This document shows positions 1 through 13,200 of a stretch of DNA of 64,000 bases, one piece after another (the first letter of the stretch is position 1; every line of letters starts with the position of its first letter). A program made the translations under genes and the position numbers. The stretch is from Nocardia sp. NBC_01730. Its GTDB lineage: Bacteria > Actinomycetota > Actinomycetes > Mycobacteriales > Mycobacteriaceae. The notes beneath the pieces are model-generated. The model made no database searches. It was not told the origin of the DNA and was given only the letters and a program-made list of their open reading frames with translations. The stretch is taken from positions 2,542,001 to 2,606,000 of the forward strand of contig NZ_CP109162.1 in the NCBI RefSeq assembly GCF_035920445.1, read 5' to 3'.

Positions 1-271
1 TAAAGATGCCGGCCAGCAGGAACTCACGGTACTGGCTGCCGCCCAGCGACGCGCCGAAGATGTAGGCGAACAGGAACACGAACATCAGGGGCTGGATCGT
101 CGCGGTCACCAGCAAGGTGGGAACGCGCAGGATGGTCAGCAGGTTGCGATGGGCGACGATCGCGCTGTCGCGGAACATCCGCAGTCGTGGGCCCGAGTCC
201 GGTGGCGCCGCAGCCGTTTTCGACTCCGCCCCCACCTGCGGGGTTTCTTCCCCGACCACTGCCGTACTCAC
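1..271 (-). CDS. ABC-2 type (DrrB-like) permease, N-terminal part
   Basis: Membrane subunit of an ABC exporter, cut by the left window edge; about 90 residues are visible. It begins at a GTG whose GTGA overlaps the stop of the upstream ATPase gene, so the two are translationally coupled. After a roughly 30-residue polar N-terminus rich in Ala, Pro and Glu comes a basic stretch (RMFRDSAIVAHRNLLTI) and then the first hydrophobic segment (TIQPLMFVFLFAYIFGASLGG), the pattern of daunorubicin-resistance DrrB-type permeases. It probably pairs with the ATPase to export the product of the adjacent NRPS. The family call rests on the N-terminus and the context only. Confidence 0.8.
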   Translation of the reverse strand, partial: MSTAVVGEETPQVGAESKTAAAPPDSGPRLRMFRDSAIVAHRNLLTILRVPTLLVTATIQPLMFVFLFAYIFGASLGGSQYREFLLAGIF

Positions 272-1260
272 GACATGATCTCCTCTTGGACGTCGTCGGT
301 TTCCGGCTCCAAGACAGGCCCGCTGCCCGTTTTGCCGGTGAGGGAAAGGAATACATCGTCGAGACTGGGCCGATGCACGCTCGCGTCGACCACGCAGACA
401 CCTGCGTCGTCGAGCCTGCGTAGCGCTTCGACCATGCTGCGTGAGCCGTCGCCGACGACCACTGATACCTCGTCGGCGCCCGCCTCATGCATCGGCTCGC
501 CGACGCCGACCTGCGCCAGCACCGCGAGCGCGGACTCGGCGTCCTGGCCCGCGGCCAGCACGACGGTGAGCCGATCACCGCCGATGGAGGTCTTCAGCTC
601 GTCGGCCGAGCCGCGGGCGATGACCCGCCCGTGGTCGATGACCGTGATCCGGTCGGCGAGCAAATCGGCCTCTTCCAAATACTGGGTGGTGAGCAGCACC
701 GTGGTGCCGTCGTCGACCAGATCGCCGATGACGCGCCACATGTCGAGCCGGCCGCGCGGGTCCAGACCGGTCGTCGGCTCATCCAGCACCACCACGGCGG
801 GCCGGGCGACCAGCGCACCCGCGAGGTCGAGCCGCCGCGCCATACCACCGGAGTAGGTGCCCGCCCTGCGGTGCGCGGCATGGTCCAGCCCGAGCACGCC
901 GAGCAGTTCGGCCGCCCTGGCCGCCGCCTGACGGGACGACATCCCGTACAACCGGGCCACCATACGCAGGTTCTCGTATCCGGACAGGTTGGCGTCGACG
1001 GCGGCGTACTGGCCGGACAGGCCGATCCGCCGCCGCGCCGCCGCGGGATCGCGCAGCACATCGATGCCTGCCACCCGCACCGATCCGGCGCACGGCTTCA
1101 ACAGCGTTGTCACGATTCGGACCGTCGTCGTCTTGCCCGCTCCGTTCGGGCCGAGCAGGCCCATCACCGTTCCGGTGGGGATCCGCAGGTCGATCTCGTC
1201 CAGTACGCGGACCCGGCCGTAGTTCTTGACCAGACCCCTCAACTCCACTGCCAAGCTCAC
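268..1260 (-). CDS. Daunorubicin-type (DrrA-like) ABC transporter ATPase
   Basis: Cytoplasmic ATP-hydrolysing subunit of the exporter, 330 residues. Walker A (GPNGAGKTT), the signature (YSGGMARRLDLAGAL), Walker B with catalytic Glu (VVVLDEPTTGLD) and a switch region (LLTTQYLEEADLLADRITVIDHG) are all visible, followed by the C-terminal extension typical of DrrA-type proteins. The start chosen is GTG at 1260: it forms a GTGA overlap with the NRPS stop and has an AAGGAG about 8 nt upstream. The longer ATG-initiated reading from 1287 would run back into the NRPS gene. Coupling to the NRPS upstream and the permease downstream suggests export of the peptide product, as with transporters of this family in other actinobacterial natural-product loci. 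Confidence 0.92.
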   Translation of the reverse strand: MSLAVELRGLVKNYGRVRVLDEIDLRIPTGTVMGLLGPNGAGKTTTVRIVTTLLKPCAGSVRVAGIDVLRDPAAARRRIGLSGQYAAVDANLSGYENLRMVARLYGMSSRQAAARAAELLGVLGLDHAAHRRAGTYSGGMARRLDLAGALVARPAVVVLDEPTTGLDPRGRLDMWRVIGDLVDDGTTVLLTTQYLEEADLLADRITVIDHGRVIARGSADELKTSIGGDRLTVVLAAGQDAESALAVLAQVGVGEPMHEAGADEVSVVVGDGSRSMVEALRRLDDAGVCVVDASVHRPSLDDVFLSLTGKTGSGPVLEPETDDVQEEIMS

Positions 1261-4200
1261 CTGTGCGTCTCCTTCGTTTCCAGCCACGCCCGCAGCACCG
1301 GCCCGATGACCGCCAGCCCATCCGGCGTCGTCATCGCAGAGTGCCTGCAGCGCAACTCGTGATCGTGGATGTCACCGGTGACGAACGGTTGCCAGGAGCC
1401 TGCGCGCCGGTCCGGGTCGGACTGGTTGATCTCGTCGTCGCCTGCGGTGAAAAACAGCAGATCGCCGTCGAAGAGGCGCGGCCGGAAGCCGTGCGCGAGC
1501 ACGGCGCCGTTGGCGTACCCGGCGTAGAGCCGCTCGAGATGCTCGATGGTGAGCGCCGCGAACGGTCCGGGCCGCGAGCGCAGCAACTCGGCCGCGTCGC
1601 GCAGGGTCAACGTAGGATCGATCTCCGCGCCGCCGAGCTCGTCGCTGCCGAACTCGCCGATGATCTCGGCGACGCTCGGGATCGCATGCTCGAGCCATTC
1701 GTCGGAGAGCTGGTAGCTGTCCATCATCGACAGGAGCGCGACCTCGTCACCCGCCTCCTGCAGCTGCACCGCGACCTCATGCGCGATCAAGCCGCCGAGC
1801 GACCAGCCCAGCAGATGGTACGGCCCTTGCGGCTGGATCGCCTTGATATCGGCCACGTAGTGGCCCGCCGCCTCGGCGATCGAGTCGTAGTCGTCCTCCC
1901 CCGCGACGTGCGGGGCCTGCAGCCCGTACAACGGGCGGTCCGGCGCGAGGTGCGCGAGCAGCCCCGAGTAGCACCAGGCCAGACCGATCGCCGGGTGGAT
2001 ACAGAACAACGGCGCCTGGCTTGCCGCCGTGCTCGGCCGGATCGGCAGCACCGGCTCCAGCGCGGCGGCTATCGCCGCGCCTGAGGAGGCGCCCCCGCCA
2101 TCCAGCTGGGCCGCGACAGCCGCAGGGGTCGCCTTGCCGAACATCAGCTGCACCGGCAGATCAATGCCTGATTCCCGCACATGCGCAACGACTTTCGTGG
2201 CAAGCAGCGAGTTGCCGCCGAGCTCGAAGAACCCGTCGTCCACACCCACCGAATCCGCGCCCAGCACTGCGGCGAAGGCCGCGCACAGCACCGCCTCGGT
2301 CGGGGTGGAGGGCGCGCGGTAGCCCTCGGCGGCGGTGAACACCGGCTCCGGCAGTGCCTTGCGGTCCAGCTTGCCCACCGGAGTCAGCGGCACCTCGTCG
2401 AGCAACATGATCGACTGGGGGACCATGTAGTTCGGCACCAGTCCGGCGAGGTGACCGGTCAGCTCCGACACGGTGAGGGTGACACCGTCCCGCGCCTTCA
2501 CATACGACACCAGCGCCGTCGTCCCCGCCGGGGTGCGGTGTCCGATGGTGGTGGAGAACGCCACCCCACCATGGCGCGCGAGCGCGACGTCGACCTCGCC
2601 GAGCTCGATGCGGAAGCCGCGAATCTTGACCTGGTGGTCGGTGCGGCCGACGTACTCGATCTCCCGCGCCGAGTCCGCCCAGCGGCCCGCGGACTGCCCG
2701 TCGTTCCGTGATCCGGACCACCACCGCACCAGGTCGCCGGTACGGTACATCCGATCCCCCGGCTTCCCGAACGGATTCGCCACGAACCGCTGCGCGGTCA
2801 GCCCCGGCCGGTTCAGGTAGCCGCGGGCAAGCGCGCCGCCGGCCAGGTGGAGCTCGCCGGTCACGCCGACCGGAGCGGGATGCAGGCGCGCGTCGAGGAT
2901 GGTCGCGTTGACACCGCGGATGGGGCCGCCGATGGTGATCGGCCCGCCCGGCGCCATCGGCTGCGAGATCACCGTCACGATGGTGGTCTCGGTGGGGCCG
3001 TATACGTTGTACAGATTGCGGTTCGGCGCCCACCTGGTCACCAGGTCCGGCGGCAGCGCCTCGCCGCCGACCAGCACGTGCCGCAACTCGGTGACCCCGG
3101 TCGGATCGACCGTCCCGAGGGCCGAGGTGGTGATGAACGCGTGCGTGATCCGCTCCTCCAGGAACACCCGGCGGAGCTCATCGCCGCCGACCACGCCGAC
3201 GGGCGCGATCACCAGGGTCGCCGCGCCGCCGAGTGCCAGCAGCAGATCGAGCATCGCCCCGTCGAAACTCGGCGTCGCGAAGTGCAGCACACGGCACCCG
3301 GGCCGGATATCGAACCGGTGCGCGGTCTCGGCCGCGAAGTTGGACAAACCGCCGTGGGTGACCACGACGCCCTTCGGCGTGCCGGTCGAACCGGAGGTGT
3401 AGATCACATACGCCGGGTTGTGGATGCGCAGCGGCGCGATCCGGTCCGACTCGGCGATCGGCGCGTCCGACGAGTCGAGCACGAGCCTGCGGAACGCTGG
3501 ATCGTCCAGGACGATCCACTCTGCACCGTCGGGCAGCTCTTCTCGGTACTCGTCCAGTGTGATGCCCAACGCCGCACCGGAATCCGACAGCATGTGTGCG
3601 ATGCGCTGTGCGGGGTACAGCGGGTCCACCGGCACGAACGCGGCACCGGCCTTGGCCACCCCGAGCACCGTAGCCACCGCCTCGATCGATCGCGGAATAC
3701 CCAGCGCCACCAGCGTTTCCGGACCGACGCCACGCTCGATGAGCACCCTGGCCAGCCGATTCGTCCACCGGTCCAGCGCGTCGTAGGTCACCTGCGTGCC
3801 GTCGGAGACCAGCGCGACGGAGGTGCGGTCGGCATTCACCGCCCGCTCGAACACCTGGGGGAAGGTGACCGGACGATCCGGTTCCGCACCCCGCACCGGG
3901 GCCAGCCCCGACCATTCGGCGGGATCGAGCAGTTCCAGGTCACCGACCGCGGTGGTCGGGTTCGTGGCGACCGCGGCCAGTAGCCTGGACAGCCGCTTGC
4001 CGAGCAGCTCGGCGGTCGGCTCGTCGAACAAATCCGCCGCGTAGTTCACCGCGAGGCGGATGCCCGCCGGATCCCGTTCCGGTGTCCGCGATTCGGTCAG
4101 CGTGAACTGGAGGTCGAACTTGGCGATGCCGATCTCCACATCGGCCGCCTCGATCCGCAACCCGGGCAGGTCGAGCGCGCCCACCGGTTCGTTGCGCACC

Positions 4201-7200
4201 GAGAGCATCACCTGGAACATCGGGTGGTGCGCCTGGGACCGGGTCGGGTTGAAGACCTCGACAAGGCGCTCGAACGGCACGTCCGAGTTGGCGAACGCGT
4301 CCAGATCGGTGTCGCGCACGGTGTGCAGCAGGTCGGCGAACCGGGTAGCCGGGTCGATCCGGGTGCGCAGGACGAGCGTGTTGACGAACATGCCGACCAT
4401 ACGGTCCAGCGCCGGGTGGCCACGGCCCGCGATCGCGGTGCCGACGGCGATGTCGTCGGTCCCGGTGAGTCGGTGCAGCAACACCGCCAGTGCGGCGTGC
4501 AGCACCATAAACATGCTGACGTTGTTGCTGGTAGCGACCGTCTCCAGTTCCCGGTGGGTCACCGCGTCGATCGCGCAGTCCACGGTGCCACCCTGGTAGG
4601 ACGGCGTGGGCGGGCGCGGCCGGTCGGCGGGCACGGTCAGCAGCTCGGGGACACCGTCCAGGGTGCGCCGCCAGTAGTCGAGCTGGCCGCTCACCGCCGA
4701 GTCCGGGTCGTCCTCGGCGCCGAGCAGGTCCTGCTGCCACAGTGTGTAGTCGGCGTACTGGATCTCGGGCTCGGCCCAGCCGGGGGCCGAGCCGACGCGG
4801 GCCGCGCGGTAGGCGACGGCCACATCGGCGGCCAGCGGCTCGAGCGACCAGCCGTCCATAGCGATGTGGTGTACCACCAACACTAGGACGTGCTCATCGG
4901 GTACGTCGGCCGGATCTGGCACCCCGCTGCCGCGGTCGGGCGACACCGAGATCAGCGCGGCGCGGATCGGGACGGTGGTGGCCAAGTCGAATCCCGGTGC
5001 GGCGAAACTCCGGACCGCGTCGTCGACCTGGGCGGGCGTCATCGTCGCGACGAACAGGGTGATCGCGGCCTCGGCCGGGCCGAGGACGACCTGGGCGGGC
5101 GAACCGTCGGTCTCGGGGAACACCGTCCGCAGTGTCTCGTGTCTGGCCTGCACCGTGTGCAGCGCGGAGACCAGCGCGTCGACGTCGAGCTCGCCCTTAA
5201 TCCTCAGCACGACCGGGATGTTGTACGCGCCCGCCGACTGATCCGTCGCGCCGACACTGAACCGGTTCAGGAACCACAGCCGCCGCTGCGCGGCCGACAG
5301 CGGAATCCGCTCCGGACGGGCCCGACGCACCAGCACAGGGCGATCCTCGGCGCTGGTGGCGCCCGCGTCCAGCAACGCGGCGAGCGCGGCAACCGTCGGC
5401 GTCGCGAACACCGTGCGCACCTCGAGTCGGACGCTCGTCGCCGCGGCGAGCCGGGCGACGAGCTGGGTTGCCAGCAGCGAGTTTCCGCCGATGTCGAAGA
5501 AGCTGTCCTCGGCGCGCAGGCGGGCCGCACCGACCAGCTCGCCCATCACCTCGGCAACCAGGCGCTCGGAATCGGTCCTCGGCTCGCGGCCTTCGGCATC
5601 GGACGTGAACCGCGGTTCCGGCAGCGCCTTCGTGTCCAGCTTGCCGACCGGGGTGAGCGGGATGGAGTCCAGCACCGTGATGCTCGCGGGCACCATGTGC
5701 GCGGGCAGGCGGCGGGCAACCACGGCGCGCACCGCCTCGATGTCCACTCCGGTCAGCTGGTCGGCGGCCTGGATGTAGGCGACGATCCGGTCCGCGCCCG
5801 CGATGCGACGGAACTCGGTGTGCGCGAACCGCACGTCCGGGTGTTCGCCGAGCACGGCGGTGATTTCGCCGAGCTCGATGCGGAAGCCGCGCATCTTCAC
5901 CTGGTTGTCCACGCGGCCGAGATAGACGATGTCGCCCGCCGCGTTCCAGCGCACCACGTCACCGGTTCGGTAGATCCTGGTACCTGCCGGACCGTAGGGG
6001 TCGGCCACGAAACGTGCCGCGGTGAGCCCGAACCGGTCGAAGTAGCCGCGCGCCACTGCCTGGCCGCCGAGGTACAGCTCGCCGGGCACGCCGACCGGTA
6101 CCGGGCGCAACCGCTCGTCCAGCACCAGCGCCCTGGTGCCACGCACCAAGCTGCCGATGGTGATCGGCTCACCGACCCGCATCGGCCCCGACATCGTGAT
6201 GACGACCGTGGTCTCGGTCGGTCCGTAGACGTTGAGCATCGTCCGGCCCGGCGCCCAGCGCGCCACCAGCCCCGGGGAGAGTGCCTCGCCGCCGACCATG
6301 AGCGCACGTAGATGCGGGAGCGACCAGCGTTCGTGGTCGATGGTCGCCAACGCGGCCGTGGTCATGAAGCCGTGGCTGACCCTCTCGCGTTCCATCAGCG
6401 CGGCCAGCTCATCGCCGCCGTAGAAGTCCGGCGGGCAGATCACCATCGCCGCACCGGCGCCCAACGCGATCAGCAGATCCAACATCGCCGCGTCGAAGCT
6501 CGGCGTGGCGAAGTGCAGCGTCCGGGAATGCTCGTCGACCCCCAGTCGGTCCCTGATCTCGTCGGCGAGGTTCGACAGACCGCAGTGGGTCACCGCGACG
6601 CCCTTCGGCGTGCCGGTCGACCCCGAGGTGTAGATGAGGTAGGCCAGGTCGGCCGGTTGGACGCTGCGCGGCCGCTCGAGGTCGTCGATCGGCACGTCCT
6701 CATGCCCGTCCAGTTCGGCGGCGAAATCAGGGTCGTCCAGCAGCAGCCATTCGGTGTCCCGGCCCTCCGTCGAGGCCGCACGCAAACGCTCGGCGTTGGC
6801 CGTGACCGTGATGCCGACCGAGCAGCCCGAGTCGGTGAGCATGTGCTGGATGCGCTCGACCGGGTACTTCGGGTCGACCGGCACGAACGCGGCGCCCGAC
6901 TTGGCCGCGCCGATCATCGTGACGACCGAGTCGTTCGAGCGGGTGAACCCCAGCGCCACCCGCTTCCCCGGACCGAGCCCGCGCGCGATCAGGGCGCGCG
7001 CCACCCGGTTCGAGAGCCGATCGACCTCGGCGTAGGCGAGCGACGTCGCGCCCGAGCACAGGGCGGTGTGCTGCGGATACCGCTGCGCGGTTGCGGTGAA
7101 GTAGGCGGCCAGCGTAGCCGGCGGGCCGGCCTGGCCACCCACCGCCGGGGTGAACATGCGACGCTCGTGCTCGGTGCGCGCGTCGATGTCGCGCACCAGG

Positions 7201-10200
7201 ATTCGCGGATCGGTGGTGACGGCGGCGAGCACGCGCAGGAACCGGTCGGCCAGTGTCTCGATCGTCATCGCGTCGAAGAGCTCTACGGCGTAGACGAATT
7301 CGAAGGCATTGCCCGGTTCGCCGGTGCCCGCATCGAAGCCGGTATTCGCGACGCGCAGCTCGAGGTCGAACTTCGCCAGCGCGATATCCACGGCCTCCGC
7401 GCGCAGCGCGAGTCCGGGCAGCTCCAGCGTCGGCACCGGGACGTCCTGCACACTCAGCGCCACTTGGAACAGCGGGGGGCGGCCCGACGATCGGGCGTCG
7501 CCGCCGAGCTCCTCCACGATCCGTTCGAATGGCACGTCGGAGTGCGCCATCGCGGCCAACTCGGTGTCCCGGTCGGCGCGCAGCAGAGCGGCGAACGTCC
7601 GGTCCGGGTCCACGTCGGAGCGCAGCACCAACGTGTTCACGAACATGCCGACCAGCTCGTCGAGCTTGGTGTCGGTCCGACCCGCGACCGGTGTGCCGAT
7701 CACGATGTCGCGACCGCCGGTGACACTGCGCAGCAGCACCGCGAGCGCCGAGCGCAGCACCATGAACATGCTGACGCCCTGTTCCCTGGCCAGCGCGGCA
7801 AGGGCGCGCTGCACCGGTTCTGGCACCATGAAGCGGACAGTTCCGGCCTGCTGTGTCGGTTCGGAGGGCCGCGGGCGGTCGTAGGGCAGCGGCAGCTCCT
7901 CGGGCAGCTCCGCCAGCGCGGTCCGCCAGTACTCCAGCTGGGCGCCCGCGACGCTGTCCGGATCGCTTTCCTCGCCCAGGCAGGAGCGCTGCCACAGCCC
8001 GAAGTCCGCGTACTGCACCGGAAGGGGCGGCCACGACGGCGGATTCCCCTCGTGCCGTGCCACATACGCTGCGGCCAGGTCCCGGGTCAGCGGCCCGAGC
8101 GACCACCCGTCCGCGGCGATGTGGTGCACCACGATGCCGAGCAGGTAGCGCTCGGACGAGGTGCGTAGCAACGACATACGCAGCGGCGTCTGCCTCGTGA
8201 GGTCGAAACCGGTATGCGCCAACGCCTGCAGAGCGGCCTTCGCCTCGCAGTCGTCGATGTCGGCCGGAACGACGTCCGGCATCGCCTCCTCGACCGGCAG
8301 CACCACCTGCTGTGCGCCGTCGACGTCCTCCGGGAACACGGTGCGCAGAACTTCGTGCCGCTCGACCAGGTCGGCGAGCGCGGCCCGCAACGCGGACACG
8401 TCCAGATCGCCGGCGATGCGGATCACGAAAGCGATGTTGTATGCACTCGATTCGGGCGCATATCGGTTGAGGAACCACAGCCGCTGTTGTGGCAGAGACA
8501 ATGGAATACGTCCCGGCCGCGGCGTCTGCACAGCCAGCGCCGGCCGCTGCGTCCGGGGCGCCCGCACCAGCTGCTCGGCGACCCCGGCGATGGTCGGGGT
8601 CTCGAAGATCGATCGCACCGGCAGCTCGACTCCGAATTCCGCGTACAGCGCGGCAGCGAGCCGGGTGGCCAGCAGCGAGTTGCCGCCCAGGTCGAAGAAG
8701 CTGTCCTCCGCACCGGTGACCGGGCGGCCGAGGATACCGCCGAACGCACCGGCGACGCGCAACTCCACCTCGGTCCTCGGCGCGCGGGACTCCCCGACAG
8801 TCGCGAACACCGGCTCCGGCAACGCCTTTCGGTCCAGCTTGCCCGATGGCGTGACCGGGACCTCGTCCAGCACAGTGACCGATGCCGGCACCATGTAGCC
8901 GGGCAGCCGCCGGCGCGCGGTCTCCACGATCGCCGTGGACTCCACCGTCCGGTCGGCCGTGACATATGACGCGAGCCGCGGCTGGCCGTGCTCGTCGGTG
9001 TGAACCACGGTCATCGCGAACGTGACGCCGGGGTGCCCGCGCAACACGTGGTCGATCTCGCGCAGCTCGATACGGAACCCACGGATCTTGATCTGGTCGT
9101 CGGCGCGGCCGAGGAAGCGCAACTGCCCTGTCGGCTCGACCACGACCAGGTCACCGGTGCGGTACATGCGCTCGCCGCGTCTGCCGTGCGGGTTGGCCAG
9201 GAACCGTTGCGCGGTCAGGCCTGAACGGCCGTGGTAGCCGCGGGCCAGGCCGGAACCGGACAGGTACAGCTCGCCCTGCGTGCCCGGCGGCACCGGATGC
9301 AGACGGTTGTCCAGCACGAACAGCCGCATGCCGCGCACCGGCATGCCGAGCGGCACCGGACGGCCCGACGCCATCGGGCCGGTCGCGGTCGCCGCGACGG
9401 TGGCCTCGGACGGTCCGTACATGTTGTGCATGCGGTGCCCGTCGGTCCAGGTCTCGACCAACTTCTCGGAGCAGGCGTCACCACCGACGATGACCGACTG
9501 GAGCTCGTCGAGCCCCGCGTTCGGCACAGTGGCCAGGGCGGCGGGCGTGACGAAGGCATGGGTCACCCGCTCCTCGCGCAGCAGCGTAGCCAGCTCGGTA
9601 CCGCCGTACATCCCCGCCGGTGCGATCACCATCGTGGCGCCCGCCGCGAAGCCGAGCAGCATCTCCAGCACCGACGCGTCGAAGCTGGGTGAGGAGAAGT
9701 GCAGCGTCCGCGCCGAATCCGAGACGCCGAACAGGTGGTTCTGCTCGCTTGCCAGCGAGGCAAGGCCCGCGTGTGTGACGACGACCGCCTTCGGCGTACC
9801 GGTCGAGCCCGAGGTGTAGATGTAGTAGGCCGGGTGACTCACCCGCATCGGGTAGTGCCGCTCGGCGTCGGTGATCGCACCCGTCGAGTAGTTTGTGAGT
9901 TCGTCGGCCAGTTCGTCGGAGCCGAGTACCAGCCAGTCGACGCAGGTCTTGCGGTGCTTGCCCTGCGGCGCGGGCCAGGCGGGCATGGCGGCCAGGCAGT
10001 CGGCGTCGGTGAGGCCGAGCATTGCACCGGAATCATCGATCATATGTTCGATCCGCTCACCGGGGTAGCCCGGATCGATGGGCACATAGGCCGCACCGGT
10101 TTTCGCGACCGCCCACACCGCGGTGATGGCGTCGAGTCCGCGCGGCAACGCGATCGCGACGACCATCTCCGGGCCTGCGCCGTGCTCGATGAGGGCGCGC

Positions 10201-13200
10201 GCCAACTCGTTCGACCGCTCGTCGAGCTCACGGTAGGTGGTGTCGGTGCCGCGGTAGCGCACCGCCACCGCGTCCGGCAGCCGGACGGCCGTGTCGGTGA
10301 GCAGCTTGGCCAAAGTGATCGGCGCCTCGGCGGGCCCGCCCACGATCGGCACCAGATTCGCGGTTTCCCTGCGGTCCAGGATGGCAAGGTCACCGACCGG
10401 CATGTCCGGCGCGGCTACACCGCCGTTCAGCACCGCGACGAATCTGCGTGCGAACGACTCCACCGTGCGCTGGTCGAAAATGTCGGTGGCATAGCCGAAT
10501 TCAGCCGACAGCGGTCCATCGGTGGCATCATCGTGCACGACCAGCTGCAGGTCGAACTTGGCGATGTCCGAGGAGATCGGCAGCACTTCGGCACGCACAC
10601 CGGGCAGGTCGATGCGCAGATCCGGCGCGCGATCGTAGGACAGCATCACCTGGAACAGCGGGTGGCGTGCCGCGGCGCGCTCGGGGTTGACCACCTCGAC
10701 CAGGCGCTCGAACGGCACGTCGGCATTGGCGAACGCGTTGAGATCGGTCTCGCGAACCATGTCGAGCATTCGGTCGAAGCCGGCGGCCGGGTCGACCTCG
10801 GTGCGCAACACGAGCGTGTTGACGAACATGCCGACCAGATCGTCCAGCGCCGGGTCGGACCTGCCCGCGATCGGGGTTCCGATCGCGATGTCGGTGCCTG
10901 AGCACAGTCGAGACAGCAAAGTGACCAGCGCCGCGTGCAGCACCATGAACATGCTCACGCCGCGCGTGGCCGCGAGTTCACTTGCGGCACGGCGGATCTC
11001 GGGGGCGATGGTGAACTCGACCCGGCCGCCGACGGTGGACCTGCGCAGCGGACGCGGGCGGTCGAGCGGAAGGTCGAGCTGGTCGGGCAGTCCGGACAGT
11101 GCCGAACGCCAGTAGGTCAGCTGCCGGCTGAGCGCACTGGCCGGATCGGACTCCTCGCCGAGCAGCTCACGCTGCCAGAGCGCGAAGTCGGCATACTGCA
11201 CCGGCAGCGGCGTCCACCGCGGCGCCGTGCCGTTCGCGCGGGCGGCCACCGCCGTCATCAGGTCTCTGGCCAGCGGCGCGATGGACCAGCCGTCACTGCA
11301 GATGTGGTGCAGCACGACGAGGATCACGTGCTCTTGCGGCCCGGTGCTGTACAGCGCGACCCGGATCGGGGCCTGGCTGCGCAGGTCGAAACCGTGTCCG
11401 GCGTAGTCGGTGGCCAGCGCGGCCACGTCGGCGCCGGTGGCATCGATCGGGTCGAGGGTCAGCGGAATCTCGCCGGCCGGGTGGATCAGCTGGTACGGCC
11501 CCTCCGGCGACTCCGGGAAGGTGGTGCGCAGGCTCTCGTGCCGTTCGATCACGTCGAACAGGCCGGCGCGCAGTGCCGGCACGTCCAGCGGACCGTCGAC
11601 CCGAACGGCCAGCGGCATATTGTACGCGGCGGCGTGCTCGGCGAACCGATTGAGGATCCACAGCCGCTGCTGGGCCTGCGACAGCGGAATCCGTTCCGGC
11701 CGCTCGGTGGGCACCAACCGCGGCGAGGACGCATCGGGGGTCTGCATGGCGAAACGGTGAGTGAGGGCTGCGATCGTCGAAGCCTCGAACAGGTCGCGGA
11801 TGGTCAGCCCGGTACCCAGAGCGGTGTTGATCCTGGCCACCGCACGTGCGGCGACCAGCGAGTTGCCGCCGAAGTCGAAGAAGCTGTCCTCGACGCCGAC
11901 TTCGTCGGCGTCGAGGACCTCCGCGAAGATTCCCACGAGGACCCGCTCCACCTCGGTGCGCGGCTCGACGATCGGGCGGAGCGGACGCGAGCCGCCGACC
12001 GGCGACGGCAGCGCCTTGCGATCGATCTTGCCGTTGGCGCTCAGTGGTAGCTCGTCGAGCTCCATCAGCGCGGACGGGATCATGTACCCGGGCAGCCTGC
12101 GGCGCAGGGTGGTGAGCAGCGCGGCCGTGTCCAGGCGCGTCTCGCCCGCGCTGTGCTTCGCCGCGACCACGTAGGCGACCAACTCGTCGCCGGTGCGCCC
12201 GGTGTGCGCGACGCAGACCGCGCGCGCGACTCGCTCATCGTCGAGGAGCGCGGCCTCGACTTCGCCGAGCTCGATGCGCAGACCGCGGATCTTGACCTGG
12301 AAGTCGCTGCGGCCCAGATACTCCAGCACGCCGGGCTCGGCGCCGGAGCGGCCGAGCTGCCAGCGCGCCAGGTCGCCGGTGCGGTACATCCGGGTGCCCG
12401 GCGTGAACGGGTTGGCCACGAATCGGTCCGCGGTCAGCCGCGGCTGGCCCAGATAGCCACGGGCCAGCTGGACGCCCGCGAGACACAGCTCGCCGACAGC
12501 GCCGGGCGGGACCGGCCGCAGCCGCGAATCGAGCACGTAAGTCTGGGTGTTCCACACCGGCGAGCCGATCGGGACACTGCTCGGGTCGTCCGGGCACGGC
12601 CAGGAGGTGACGTCGACGGCGGCCTCGGTCGGGCCGTACAGGTTGTGCAGCTCCGTTCCGCCGAGCACCGCGTGGAAGTCCCGGACGGTCGCGGCAGGCA
12701 GCGCCTCGCCGCTGCAGAACACCCTGCGCAGGCCGGTGCAGTCGCGGACGTCGGTGTCGGTGACGAATACCGAGAGCATGGACGGCACGAAATGAGCTGT
12801 TGTGATGTGTTTTTCGGCGATTATCCGGGCGAGATACGCCGGATCGCGGTGCCCGTCCGGCGCGGCGACCACCAGCCGCGCGCCGATCTGCAACGGCCAG
12901 AAGAACTCCCACACCGAGACGTCGAAGGTGGACGGCGTCTTCTGCAGCACCGCATCGGCCCGGTCGATCGGGTACTCGTGCTGCATCCAGCGCAAACGGT
13001 TGACGATCGCGGCGTGCGCCACGCCGACGCCCTTGGGTTTGCCGGTCGAGCCGGAGGTGAAGATGACGTACGCGAGGTGGTCGGGACGCAGCGCGCTGAT
13101 GCGGTCGGCGTCGGTGACCGGCGCGCCGTCGAATCCGGACAGGTCCAGCGCGTCGATGGCCAGCTGGGTGGCGACCGCCGGCAGCTCGAGCTCGTCACGG

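Noticed and set aside
487..1362. 291-codon plus-strand ORF
   Set aside because: Antisense shadow of the ABC ATPase; Arg/His/Pro-rich with no motif.
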